Shown here piece by piece: positions 1-13,600 of a stretch of 64,000 nt of DNA. The stretch is taken from positions 496,001-560,000 of the forward strand of contig JAFEVB010000018.1 of NCBI GenBank assembly GCA_032629725.1, written 5' to 3'. The translations under genes and the position numbers were made by a program. The notes below the pieces were generated by a model. That model made no database searches, was not told the origin of the DNA, and was given only the letters and a program-made list of their open reading frames with translations. Source of the stretch: Gremmenia infestans (Eukaryota > Ascomycota > Leotiomycetes > Helotiales > Hamatocanthoscyphaceae). The first letter of the stretch is position 1. Every line of letters begins with the position of its first letter.

Positions 1-1850
1 ACTTTTTAGATCAAATTTATAAAATAGACCTTTAAAGTATTTTAGATAGTAATAGTAGTTTATATTAAATGTTTATATAACTATCTTTAATAATAAAAGT
101 GTTTATAACTTTTATAAAAAAGTTAATAGTATTATAAATAATAAACCTTCTAGTAGAAAAGTATTAATATTTATAGTTAGCTAAGAAAGTTATATATTAA
201 ATTAAATAGAACCTAATTTTCTACTTTTATAATTAGCTAGAATACTATAATAAACTAGGCAATGCAGTTTTATAAAAGAATAGATTATAATAAGAATCTA
301 TAAAGAAGATAATTAGAGTATCTAAAGACTTTAAGGATTTAATAAAATAATAAAAGTTAGTAATTCTAACTTATTATAAAGTAGATTATAATAAATAAAT
401 CTATTTAAAAGTTATATAAAGCGTTAAGAAAAGAATAATAGAAGTAATAATAACTAGTATTCTAAACTTTATATATAGATTAGATAGTAATCTACTTCTA
501 TTAAAGAAAGTTTAAAAGTAATAGTAGAATAAAAAAGCTAGATAATAATAAAAGAAAAAATAGCTAAAGATTAATCTTAAATATCTAGAAAAAAGTTATC
601 TTTATCTTAATATAAAAGTTAAACTTCTTTAAAAAAGATAATAAGATAAAGATTATAGATTTAGCACTTTATATATTTAATAACTTTATTAAAATAATAC
701 CTAAAGTAATAAGTCTAACACGCTAGCAAATAGCTTACTAAACTTTTATAAAGATAAGAACTAAAGTTTATAAGCTAGTAAAAAGAATATTACTAAATAT
801 CTTACTAATCTTATAAAGCTATATAATAATAAGCTATAATATAAAAAGAGATATTATAATATTATAAATATAAAGCTTACGATTTTCTATAAAAACTATT
901 AAAATATAAGTTTTCTATCTTATTTATACTATAGAGAGTTTTCTTAAATACTTAAAGATAATATTATAGCATTTTACTATAAATTTCTTATAGGAAAAAG
1001 TCTTAATTTCAGCTCTTTAGTTAAGTAAATAAAAGCTAAATTTAAGATAAAAGAGAGCTAGTAGTAATATATAAATAAATAGAATATAACTACTCTTAAA
1101 TTAATTATACTAAAGCTAAAATAAGATAGAAAAAACTTTCTAAAGTGTCTAAATACGCTTTTTTTAAAACTAGTAATAGTTTAAAAAAAGATACTACTAA
1201 ACTACTAAAGTATAGAGATTCTATAGAATAAAGTTATTATATTATATTAAAATATTAAAAAGTATAAACAGATTATAATTTTACTTTTTATAATCTATTA
1301 TAGAACTTATTCTTAATTGCAAGTAGTAGTAGTAAGATTAATATTATTAATAATATTATAATTAAAGCTTATAAAGCAACGCTAGCAGCGCTAATTTAGT
1401 AATATTAAATTTAATTATAAATATATTAATTAAAGCTATAGTAATAGAAATAAATACTATAATAAAAGTGGATTAAAAAGTGGATTATAAAGCGGATTAT
1501 AAGATAACTTAAGAGACGGCTTAGAGAGCGGCTTAGAAAGCGGCTTATATACTTAGAACTATTTTTAATTTAGTAATTAAAAGTAATAATAGCAAGCTTT
1601 AACTAATAAGAAATATTATATTTATTAAAAGTTAGATTGCTAGTTTATATTATAGAGCGAATACTAAGTATATAAAGCAAAAACCTAAATTTAATATAAG
1701 AACAATTAACTAAGAAAAGAAAAAAAGCTTCTTTTATTAAAACTTATTAAAAGAGGTTTTCTAGTTTCTAAAAAAAGCAAGATTGCTATTATATTATATA
1801 TATAAAGTTATATATATAAGTATTATATACTAAGCTTTAATATTAGATAT
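1..1850. other. RIP-degraded AT-rich relic DNA, unclassified
   Basis: This stretch is almost pure A/T with stop codons in every frame. The first 60 bases contain one CpA and no TpG, while TpA is frequent, which is the composition left by repeat-induced point mutation. I could not assign a transposon class. It is probably an older element into or beside which the minus-strand gypsy relic was inserted. No gene is supported. Confidence 0.6.
1465..1546. repeat. Short tandem array of 11-13 bp units
   Basis: Imperfect repeats of the type AAAGTGGATTA / AAAGCGGATTA are followed by AGAGCGGCTTAGA / AAAGCGGCTTATA. The units keep CpG-containing GCGG cores, which makes the array stand out in the AT background. 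It looks like a degenerate minisatellite inside an old repeat. Confidence 0.45.
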
Positions 1851-3341
1851 AATCTATTATATTACCTTTTTTCTTACTTTAGATAAAGGATTTTCTATAG
1901 TATCTATTTTATTTTTCTAGTTATCTAACGCTTAGTAGTCTTTAATTATATCTTCTAGCTTTTATATAGATCTAGTATAGCTAGTCTACTTTATAAAAAA
2001 CCTTTATTATTAGCCTTTATCTTATTATATAATCTTTTCTTTTAGAATCTTTTAAACCTTATACTTTTTATTATTTCTAATAATCTATAATAGTAGTTAA
2101 AAGTTATCTTATATCTAGCTTAGTAGCAGATTATTACCTATAAGTTATAATAGTTTACTATAGAAGATATTATAAATTCTAGATAGTATATTTAGCTAAT
2201 AATTATATAAACTAACCTTTTTTAAAACTATAAACTTAGTATATTTTATATCTAGCTTTTTTATTAGCTTATCTATATAAATATTCTTTAAGTTAAGCTA
2301 TATTTTATTATCTACTTAAAAACTTAGTAATTACTAGCGTTTTTAGTTTATAATCTTTTATATTACTTATTAGATAGTAGCTATTACTACTTATACTTAT
2401 TCTTTAATATTATAAAGTTTTTATATAATTTTATTAGCTCTTTAGATAGAAAACTTATATATATTAAATAAAGTTAGGTTTATATATAGATTAAAAAGCT
2501 ATATATAGTATCTATATTATAGAAAAAAAAAGCTTACTTTAGTTAATACTATATTTTTATTATTAATTATAACTTTAGCTAATAGTAAGATTTTATACTA
2601 GTTATCTTATATATAATTAATAAATATATAAAGATATATTTTAATCTTTTAATTTATCTTTTTTATAGCTTTATCTATCTTTAGATAGAAAGCTATAGAA
2701 AGTTGCTAAGTAATATCTAGTAGTTAATATATTTTTATTTATAGCTATTTTATAAACTAGAACTTTTAATTTAATACTATTACTTTTAGTAAGTAGTATT
2801 AGTAGTAGTAGTATTATATAAACCATTTTACTACTATCTTAGCTTAAATATTTTATAGACTATTATATATTATACCTTTTTTTAAATAGTTTATAATTAT
2901 AATTATATTAGTATATTTATTACTTTTAGATAGTTCTATTATAAAATTAATTAAGATTTCTTACTATATATAGTTAAATACTAGAAATAGCTTTAGAAAG
3001 CTTTACTATCTATTTTTCTATACTTTATTATATTTATATATATTATAGTTTTATATAAAGTATTATACTTTATTATATATCTTTAGCTAAAAGTACTTTT
3101 TTAATAGGATTCTAGTAGTATTATTTTTTTCTAAGTAACTATATATCTTAGAATTATAGGTTTTCTAGACTATTTTTATATATAGTTCTTTTAAGTTAGA
3201 TACCTATAGCTTTTTATAAAATATTAGTTTTTTTTAGCTTAAGAGAAAATATTTAGTAATTAATAGCTTTAATTTAAAAAAGATAAAAAAAGTTTATCTT
3301 TATTATTATATAGCTTTAATAGCTTACTTATACTTATTATT

Positions 3342-3552
3342 TATCAGAAACCTAATATGATATAAAAAGAAGATCACGTGACTAGTTATATAACCTGTAT
3401 TTTAAGTAAAAGTCATATAACTACTAAGGCTTAATATAGTACTAAGAAGTAAAACTATATAAAAAAGCTTCTATTTCTTTTACTTAGCTTTTTAGATATT
3501 ATAATATTATTAATTTTAGTATCTACTTTACTCTACTTATTAGTTTCTTATA
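3342..3552 (+). repeat. 5' LTR of the small LTR element (copy 1)
   Basis: The 211-bp repeat starts TATCAGAAACC and ends TTTCTTATA; the ends were probably TG...CA before RIP. It matches 5492-5702 except for transitions (for example GATCACGTGAC here against GATTATATAAC there). Confidence 0.75.
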
Positions 3553-5491
3553 TAATAATATCTTTACTTTTTAAAAAAGTAGACTATTATAAATATAAAG
3601 TAAAAGCAGATATAAATTAGATCTAGTAGAGGATTTTTTATTTTAAATAAAAAGATCTCTTTTCTACTATAAAAATAATAAATATATAAAGCTAGTAGAG
3701 ATAGTAGAAAAAGAAAAAGAATAAAAGATTAAATAAAAGAAAACAAAAAAAAACTGCCTCTTTTATATCTTAATAGATATAAACTCTCTAGCTATCTACT
3801 AATCTAGATATAGCTAGATAAAGTAGATAAAGTTTAACTTTTTTATAAAGATCTAAAAAGTAGTATAAAAGTAATTTAGATAAAAAATAAATATAATATA
3901 AAAGAAAGCTACTACTACTACTATAGAAGCTACTACTACTATTTAATTTAGATATATATTATAAAAAAATATTTATAAAAACTAAGCTATTTATAAAAAA
4001 GATAGTAAGAATCTTTTATTAGAATAATAAATAGTTTTTTTATATAGATTAGAATAAGATTATCTACTATTTTCTATTTTTTATAAAAAGACCTATATAG
4101 CTATAGAATATAGATAAAAAAAAGAAAGCCTCTTTTACTTAAGATAACTTTATAGCTTAGATAAAAGATATAATTAAGAATTTTATATTATAGTAATTTA
4201 ATATAGCAAAAAAGTATAAAGCCTACTAGTAGAGATATAGATCTATATTTAATAGAATAGAAAGAAAAATAGTATTTTTATATAAAAATATAAATGATTT
4301 TATAAATAAGCTAGCTTTTTTAGAATAAAAGCTAGGATATAACTAAGATAGTAATATTAGAAAAGTAAATACTTTTTTTTTAAAACTATTTTATAAATTA
4401 TAATATAAGCTTCTATAGTAGATAGACCTTTTTATAACTTACGCTACTATATTATATATAGCCTAATATATAAAATAAGCGCTAAGATAAAATAAGCATA
4501 TCTGCGTTTTTAGTTTATATCTATCTAGATACTAATAAGCCTTTAAATCCTCTAAGCTTAAAATAAAGTAAGAGAGAAAAAAAAGCTAAGAGAAGCTATA
4601 TTATAGCTATAGATAGACTAGATATATACTATACTACTACTTTAAGATATAGTATTTTAAATACTAAAATAAAGATTATTTTACTAAGAACTACTTAAAA
4701 TAGTCTAAATATAATATATTTCCTATCTATTTTTAGTCTAAAAAGCTTTTAAAAAAGAAGTTACTAAAAAGTATATATAAGATACTAGTAACTAGATAGT
4801 TTAAGAATATACTAGAATACTATCTAAGAATATACTAGACTGCTTAAGAATATTAAGTAAAAAGTAGTAATATATAACTATTTTAGCTAGCTATAAATAA
4901 AGCGGAGCTTATTTAAAAGTAGAATATAGATACTAGAAAATATCTTAATTAAAGTATTATATAAAAAAAGTAAAAGAGAAAAAGTAGTATATATAAAAAA
5001 GTGTAATATAGCTAAAATGTAGCTAAATTAAGATTAAAGTAAAAAAGTAACTTTAATTTTTATATAATATAAGCTAATTATAATCTAAGAACCAGATCTA
5101 GAAAAAAAGATAATATTAGATAAGTAGTAGATAGTATATAAATATATAATAGATATATACTAAAAATAATTTAAGTATAGTTTAAAAAATAGTTTTTATA
5201 ATTCTGAAATAAACTATATAGATAGTATATAGATATATAATAGATATATAGTAGATAATCTAGTAAAAACGATTTTATAACCTAAAAATAAAATATGCTT
5301 AGAAGCTATATAAAGCAATTTAAAGATCTTATACTAGACTATACTTTCTAGGTTTTTTCTATAAGGTTTTCTAGATTTATTATAGCTTTAGTAGCTTATA
5401 TATAAAGTAATATAAAGATAATATAGAAGGTATATAAAAGTTATATAAAAGCTAGATGCTCTAAAGAACTAGGTTCTAAAAAAGAAAGTTA

Positions 5492-5702
5492 TATTAGAAA
5501 TCTAATATAATATAAAAAGAAGATTATATAACTAGTTATATAATCTATATTTTAAGTAAAAGTTATATAACTACTAAGACTTAATATAGCGCTAAGAAGT
5601 GAAATTATATAAAAAAGCTTCTATCTTTCTTACTTAGCTTTTTAGATATTATAATACTATCGATTCTAGTATTTATTTCACTCTACTTATTAGTTTTTTA
5701 TA
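5492..5702 (+). repeat. 3' LTR of the small LTR element (copy 1)
   Basis: 211-bp partner of 3342-3552, followed directly by the TTATT duplication. Differences from the 5' LTR are C-to-T or G-to-A, as expected from RIP. Confidence 0.75.
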
Positions 5703-8700
5703 TTATTTTAGCAAGTAGCTTATTTCTAAAGTTCTTCTAAAAGTACTAGATTATCTTAAGTTCTTCTATTATTTAGCTAAAAAGCTATATTTTCTATTTA
5801 TTCTTTTAAAAAACTATTTTAATAAAGGTTTTCTTTTTTATTATATAACCTAAAACTATCTTAGAAAGCTTCTTTTTATATCTTATTATCTAGACTTAAT
5901 ATAGACTTATTTTAAGCTAGATCTTTATTATCTTAAAGTAAAATAGAACTATCTTAGAAAGTATTTCTTTTCTAGATTTTATTATTTTATACTTATTATT
6001 TTATATAGATAAAGGCTATTATAATTGCTTTTTACTAAAGACTTTTAAATATTTCTATTAGAAGCAGTTGCTTTATATAGAAGTTAAGTTTTATATCTAC
6101 TTTTTTTAATATATCTTATTTCTATTTTAAAAGCATATTAGTATATTTATTTTCTCTCTTTAGAATATATATAATTATAAAGTTATACTAAGATAAAATT
6201 AAAAACTATCTTATTTAGTATTCTATAAAATATTAAACTATTATAAAGTACTTTAGGTTTTTATAGTTTATATAAATCTAGAAATATTCTAAACTTTATA
6301 ATTTAGTATTCTATTTCTAAAAACTTTATATAATTGCTAATATTTTCTTATTATAGATTTTATAGTTATATTTTATAAAATTATTCTTTTTTAAGAAAAA
6401 TATATATAGTTATAGAAGTTTATTATTTTTATATTATATTAAGATGCCTCTAATATACTAATCTAAGAAGTCTATTTCTATAATTATTTCTTAGTTATAA
6501 TTAAATTATATAAAGGTTAATATTATTATAAATATCTTTTTAGCTTTATTAAATACTAACTAGTAGTCTTTTATCTAATTAAAACTTATATTTTTATATA
6601 TTAACTTTATAAAAAAAAGTATTAATATTAAGTAATTCTTAATAAATATTTAATAGAAGTTAGTAAATCTTAAGAAGCTTTAGACACTTATTACTATTTT
6701 TAGCTTTTTCTATTTTATAATAGCTTTAACTTTTCTAAAGTTTATTTATATACTTTTTTCTACTTTAATTATAAATTCTAAGTATTTTATTATCTTTACT
6801 TTAAATTTGCATTTATTAATATTAAGCTAAAGATCTGCCTTTTTTAAATATAGTAGCACTTTTTATATATAGTCTTAGTATTTCTTTAGTAATCTATCTA
6901 TAAATACTAGAATATTATTAATATATATAAAATAGAAGTTATTAAAATAATTATAAAAAGCCTAATTAATATAATATTAGAAAGTGCTTAGTATATTAGC
7001 TATTCTAAAAGAAGTTATAAGCTATTTATATAGCTTATATTCTATCTAGAAAGCTGTTTTCTATTTATTGCTTTTTGTAATCTATATTTTATAGAATATA
7101 GTAATAATATTAACTTTTATAAACTATTTTACTTTATTAATATTTTATAATATTTTATAAATTAGAAAAAGAAAGTAATAATCTTTATATATAATCTTAT
7201 TTAAATCTTAATAGTTAATATAGAACTATAGACCTTTTTTAGGTTTTTATATAAAAAGTACTAGAGTAGTAGTAGGCAAGTTACTTACTTATATAAAGCT
7301 TTTATCTAGATACTTAATAAGCGATTTTTAAAGTACTAGTAGCTTCTATTAAAATATATTATAAAAAGAGCTTTAAAAGACCTTTTTCTTTTTTCTATCT
7401 TTTTTCTTAAGTTTAATTATATAGTTTTTTTCTTTTTTTTATAATAGTAAAAAAACATTTACTTTATCTTAACTAAAAATATCTAAGAAGTTATAGTAGT
7501 AGAATAGTAGCTTTATATAAAGATCTACTTATATCTTAGTTTTTAGTACTTTATTAATATTAACTAAGCTAGCTAAAAAGACTTCTATTTTTTTTCTTTT
7601 TATATATTTTTATATTAATAAGTTAAATACTATAGCTAATATTATAATATAATATAATTTCAAATTAGATTTTTTTACTTAGTTCTATATTAAAGTTTCT
7701 AATAATATAATTAAATATTTAAATACTAAAGTATTATATTAGATATCTTAAAGTTTAATCTATTATATACTTAGAATTATATTATATAATACTAAGTAGA
7801 GCGCTATATAAAAAAACGCTTGCTTTTTCTTATATCTATTAATATCTAAAGTAACTATTACTACTTTTTTAATTATTCTAAAATCTAAGTTATTATTAAA
7901 AGCTATAATAATTTATAGTATAATAGAAATATGCTAAAAGTTATATTTTACTATAAAATAAGAATTAATAAGTCTATATAATAGACATCTAGAATTAATA
8001 AAAATATTTATATAATATTCTTTATTAATTAAGATAGATACTAAAAAAAAGATACTATCTATTAACTTTTTAAAATTAATCTAAGCTTTTTTAGCTTTTA
8101 TAATTTCCTTTTTCTACTTTTAATAGCGTTTTTTACTAGAAGCTATTCTTTTTCTAACTTATTTAAGTTAAAAAGTAGTTTCTAAACTATTTTTAAAGCT
8201 ATTTATATTTTCTTTCTTAATACTAGCTTTATATAGCATTCTTAAACTATATGTCTATCTTTTTTATAATATAAGTAAAATTATTTTTATTATTATTTTT
8301 CTACTTTAGCTAGTTTAGCTTATTAAGACTTCTTTATATATATTATAGTAGCGCTTATAATTAGTATCTATTCTATTTTATCTAAGACTATAGCAGATAT
8401 AGCTTAGATTATATATTATAAAAGCAACTTTTTTTTCTTTTTTCTTTTCTAATTTATTTATTAAAAAGTAAACTTAGCTACTTTAGCTAAGTTATCTATT
8501 ATTATATATAATTATATATAATAGTTATTATATAACTTTTTTTCTTTAATTTCTACTATAGTAGTTATTAGCTTAATAGAGATTATAGCTTTAAGATATT
8601 CTTTCTTAATAATATTATCCTATTTTTAACTTTTTACTTTAAGTAATAATTTATTAAACTTATTTAAGAACTTACTAAAAAGATATAATTTTTACTTAAT

Positions 8701-9480
8701 AGTATTTAGATCTACTAGAGCTTTTTATTAGTATTAGAAGTTGCTAAAAGTAGTTTTTATTTACTTAAAAATCTTATTAACTATAAATATACTATTTATT
8801 TATATATATACTATCTATAGATAGATATATTCTACTGCTTTATTATAAAGATTTAATAATAAAGAATTATAATTTAGAAAAAAGTAAGATATAACTATAT
8901 TTATAAGCTAATTTTTAGAAAGTAAAAAAGTCTAAAGTAAAAACTTTTAAATAGAAGTACTAGTACTAAAATAGAAGCAAAGCGGTAATATCTTATAACT
9001 AGCACTTTACTAAAAGCTTTTATAATCTATTTTTTTTTATTTTCTAATATAATCTTCTTTTCTAAGCTTTTATCTTTAAGAGCTATTAGATAATAACTAT
9101 ACTATTAGTTATATTATTAGTAGTATTAAAAAGCCTTAGATATAAGTTATAAAATAGCTAGAAGATATAGTTAGAGAGCTTAGAATAGGCACTTTTATAG
9201 AAGTAATAATAGGAATAATAGAATAATAAAAGTAATAATAGATACTATCTAATAGAAATAGAGATTAATTTATAAAACCTATAATAGTAAATTAGATATA
9301 ACTTTACTAGATAGTTAAAAATAGCTAGAAAAAATAATTTATTAGAAGTATTAATAAATAAATGCTTTAAAAACCTAAGTAAATAGATAGAATAATAGAA
9401 AAAATAGTAATAGTATATTATTATATAATCTAGCTTTATTAGAAAAAATATATATTATAGTAGTATAAAAAGATCCTCGC

Positions 9481-9640
9481 TTCTTTTTTATTTTTCTTTC
9501 TTTTTCTTTTTCTTTTTATCTACTAATAACTATAATAGTAGTAATAATAATAATAATAATAACTACTACTATTATTACTACTACTATATCTACTTCTACT
9601 TCTACTACTACTTTATTCTTTATCTATATTACCTTTAGCT
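9481..9640. repeat. Polypyrimidine tract and TAA/ACT microsatellite
   Basis: A CTTTTT-rich tract is followed by runs of AAT, ACT and TTC trinucleotides (about 9,538-9,615). It lies at the upstream (5') side of gypsy relic A and may be part of that element's leader. Confidence 0.5.
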
Positions 9641-10067
9641 ACTTTTTATTATATTATATATTATATCTCTATTATACTAAATACGCTTTCTTTAAGTATT
9701 TAGTAGTTTATTTTTTTAAGAAAAGTTTAAATAAGTATTACTATTACTAAAAGCAGAAAAGTCTATATAAGCTTATAAGTTTTTCTATTCTTAAGTAGTT
9801 TAAGTAGATTTAGCTATAAAATATATTTATTTTAACTTTATTTTAATATTTTTAAAAAGTTTCATATCTGCTAGTTCTTTATAGCTACTATTTTCTTTAT
9901 CTTTAGTATTTTCTTTAGAAAACCTAAGCTGCTAGTTGCTTTAATAACTTTCTTACCTATATTAAGCGCCTTTAGACTACTATTAATAAAACCTCTAGTA
10001 GTATTAAAAGCTGCTCCCTTTAGCTCTTATAGACTATAAAGCTTATTAAAAGCATAAAGCACTTCTA

Positions 10068-10499
10068 TATTACGAACGTAATATATAACTAAGAGACCTT
10101 AGGCTTAATATCTAGCTCTAGATATAGGAGAACCTTTAGTAGAAACAGGTTTTCCTTATATAAGCAAAAGACGTTTTTCTAGTATATTAGTTATATAATA
10201 GACCGAGGAGGACCGTAGGGATCCTTACGGCCTATTAGGATCTATTAGAATCTAAAGGTATAAAGGTTCTATATAAAGCTAGGTTATTATCTATTAGATA
10301 GGAGCTTTATACTTAACTTAAATAGTATTTCCTAATATACGCTTATTACTTTATACTTTATAATAAGCTATACTTTTAAGTATAGCAACTAGTAATCTAT
10401 TAATAGATACTGATATTAATCTAATAATAACCTAGGTCCAGGGACCTACTTAAGTTATAAAACTTACCCTAGCGCTATATAAGCTAGGCGATCGTTATA
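10068..10499 (+). repeat. 5' LTR of gypsy element 1
   Basis: Starts TATTACGAACG and ends GATCGTTATA. Its partner at 16096-16527 differs almost only by transitions (for example GGAGAACC here, AGAAGAACTC there). Confidence 0.85.
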
Positions 10500-10619
10500 C
10501 TTTAAGCACTAGTCTTTTTATTAATAGAATAATATTATCCACCGGATCCGCTAAAAGGAAAAACACTCTAATCTTAACCCTAATATAAACTCCAGCCTCT
10601 ACGCTAGCGCTAGTATAAA

Positions 10620-13600
10620 CTCTTATAGTATAGAAATAAACTATAATTATTAAAACACCTAATATATTTTATAAAAATAAAGGTAAGTTAGATAACTTTC
10701 TAACTTTAATAGATATTTATATTCTATTTAACTAATACTTATTTGAAACTAAGATAGTAAAGATTATCTATATAATTAGTTATTTTTAGAGCGTAGCCTT
10801 TAACTAGATTAAAACCTATATTAATAATTTTATAGCAAATAAAACTAGTTAGAGGCAAGTTATAACTAGAGCAAGAACCTTAACCTAGAATATATTTATA
10901 AGCTATAAAGCATTTAAGAAAAATATCTAATAAGTCTTTAGTAATCTTAAATAGTAAGATATAGCTAAATAGGAGCTATAATAACTAAAGCAGAATAAGT
11001 TAGCCTCTAAGTATACGGCTAGGTTCTAGTAGTATTTAGATATAGTAGAATAAAGCAACCGCGCTCTAACTAGCTAGTATTATATAGAACTAAAGGACTT
11101 TATTAAGAATAAGCTAACTAGAATAAACTAACTAAATAGTTTTGCTAAAATAATTAAGAAAGCGGTTAAGATTAATAACTAATTCTTTAAAAGGTCTCTT
11201 AAATAGAAAAGGACCTATAACTTTAGTAAATAGTTAAGAAAGATAAGATTAATAGAAAGGAAGAACTAAAGGGACCTAATAGAAATTAACGCCGCTTACT
11301 AAAAGCCGAACCTACTTTTTAAGGAGAAGCAGAATAAGTAATATTAGAAAGGACTTTATTTTAAGTATAGATTACCTAAATACTTAATATCTTCTTATAG
11401 ATAGAAGAAAAGAAAAGGATTCTAAAAGAAATAAAATATAAGCATAGCTATATAAATCCTAGGTATAGTATTATAACCTAACTCTAAGAGATAGAAGTAT
11501 AGCATATAACTATCTAAATATAAAAGCTAGGAAATAAATATAGAAAAAAAAGTAAGCTTATCTTAGAATTCTATAAACTAGCTATCTAATATAGATAAAG
11601 AATAGATTATAACTAGTAATAAGCTTTCTATAGGAAACTAGTAGGAGCCTAAAGAAAAGGATAAACCGGCTTTTAAAAAAGACTTCTAGCTAGGAATAAA
11701 GAAACCGGAAAAAGGTATCTACTATATAGTTATATACTAAGATATACGACGGGTTATCTTTAGGGCACCCTAACGGCCTAGGATTATTAAAGGCATCCTA
11801 AGAGAAGAAATACTAAGGCTAAGCTTAATTATTAAGCTAGGAGAAATCTAGGAGATTACTAGTAAAAGGTTAAGCAAACGTATTTAAAGGAAAATAACTT
11901 TTTCTCTATTTTCTATAAATCTAATAACCTTTATCTAGTAATATATTAGTAATAAAGTATAAAGCATATTTATACTAAATACCCTATACTAACTAATAAG
12001 GTAGGAAAGCAGTTACTAACTATAGAAAAACCAATTTATAAGATATAAGATCCTAGAAAAAAGATAACCAAAAAGGCAAGTAGCAGCTATAGAAAGCTAA
12101 AACTATATAATACTAAATACTTGTACTAAAGGAAAGAAGCTATAGGTTATACTTAACTCTAGTGCATAAAGGAACTTTATCTTGCTAGAAGCTATAAAAA
12201 GGCTTAATATACTAATATAAGAGAAGATAGAACCCTACCTATTTACTATTATTAATAGGATAGTAATTAGAATAAATAGAGAGATAGTTAAGTATAAGAC
12301 TATATTTATATAGGTAACTATTAGAGGTTACTAAGAGGAAATCAGCCTAGATATAATCCGTATTAGAGATAATCAGGCTATTTTTAGTATTTCTTAGATT
12401 AGATAATATAATCCAGAAATTAACTAGAAAACTTATAAGATAAAGTTTACTTAATATAGCTATATATTAAAATAACTATATAGCTATAAAGAGGTTAGCG
12501 CTACCTTCTATAACGCGCTAAGGCACGTAATCTAAAGCCCTCTACCAGATAATATAAAGGTTAGAAAAGAGATACTAGTATAGTATAAGAAGTTTAAATA
12601 GATATTTAATAACCTATAAAGTAAAAAGGCCTTATCTAAATATTAACTATAGAACTATAAGATACTACTTAAGAAAGGATATAAACCTTCTTAGGAACTA
12701 CTTCGCTAGTATAGTAAAGAAAAGATAAGACTATAAAAGAAGTATATTAATAGGGCGTTATCTAAGAGATAAATAAGAGAGTCGCACTCCCTATTAGAAG
12801 CGCTAATACTATTTATAAAAAAAAAGGATAAACTAGATCAATTTTATATTAACTATTAAAAGTTAAATAAGATAACTATAAAAAATTAATACCTACTACT
12901 ATAGATAAACAATATATAAGACTGTTTAAGAAAGATAGTAATCTTTATATAGCTAGATATAAGAGACGTATATTATCTAATTCGTATTATAAAGGGCAAG
13001 GAATAGAAAACGGCATTTTAAACTAGATTTAGTTATTATAAGTACTAGGTTATACCGTTTAGGCTAACTAACGCTCTAGTAATTTATTAAGAAGTTAACT
13101 ATAATATATTAAGAGCTTTCTTAGACAGGTTTTATATATATTACCTTAATAATATACTAGTATATTTAAATAATAAGGAATAGCATATAGGATATATAAT
13201 ATAGGTCTTAGAAGCACTTATAGTAAAGGGATTCCGTCTAAAGCTATCTAAGTATAACTTTTATATAAAAAAAATCACCTTTCTAAGCTATATAATTATA
13301 CTAAGGGAAAATCGGCCTAGACTCTAAAAAGGTCCGAGCAATTATTACCTAGGAGATGCTAATTATAGTTAAATAGGTATAATCTTTCCTAGAATTCGTA
13401 AACTTCTACTAGAAGTTTATTAAGTTATATTTAAAAAAAGCTCTATTATTTATAAACCTAATAAAAAAAGAGTAAAAGTTTAAATAGATAAATAAAGCAG
13501 AGAAAGCATTCTAAGAGCTAAAGTAGGCCTTTATAGAGAAGCCTATCCGCTAGAACTTCTAGCTAGAACTTAAGTTAATAGCGGAAATAGATATATTAGA

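Larger units (their letters stand above)
3342..5702 (+). mobile_element. Small non-autonomous LTR retrotransposon (copy 1), complete
   Basis: Two 211-bp direct LTRs (3342-3552 and 5492-5702) flank about 1.94 kb. The 5-bp target-site duplication TTATT is intact on both sides (3337-3341 and 5703-5707). The interior has no recognisable reverse transcriptase or integrase. It looks like a degraded gag-like frame rich in K/Y/R codons with stops where CAA/CAG probably stood. The size and lack of pol suggest a non-autonomous TRIM/LARD-type element mobilised in trans. Orientation is taken from LTR order and from the reading direction of the gag-like frame. Two partial relatives lie at 20995-22076 and 22562-23950. 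Confidence 0.75.
1850..10067 (-). mobile_element. Ty3/gypsy retrotransposon relic A (minus strand), interrupted
   Basis: Read on the minus strand, this is a RIP-destroyed Ty3/gypsy polyprotein. From high to low coordinates there is a gag-like part with a degenerate zinc-knuckle spacing (about 8,230-8,290), reverse transcriptase/RNase H (about 6,420-7,450, with the conserved 'FLGF-NFYR-FI' type stretch still readable near 6,650) and the integrase C-terminal GPY/F region (about 2,130-2,340, 'NLKNI...KLD-KY'). A chromodomain-like tail may lie near 1,870-2,050. The 2.36-kb element at 3342-5702 is inserted in it and separates integrase from RNase H. Its LTRs were not resolved, so both outer limits are approximate. 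It cannot encode protein now. Confidence 0.65.
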
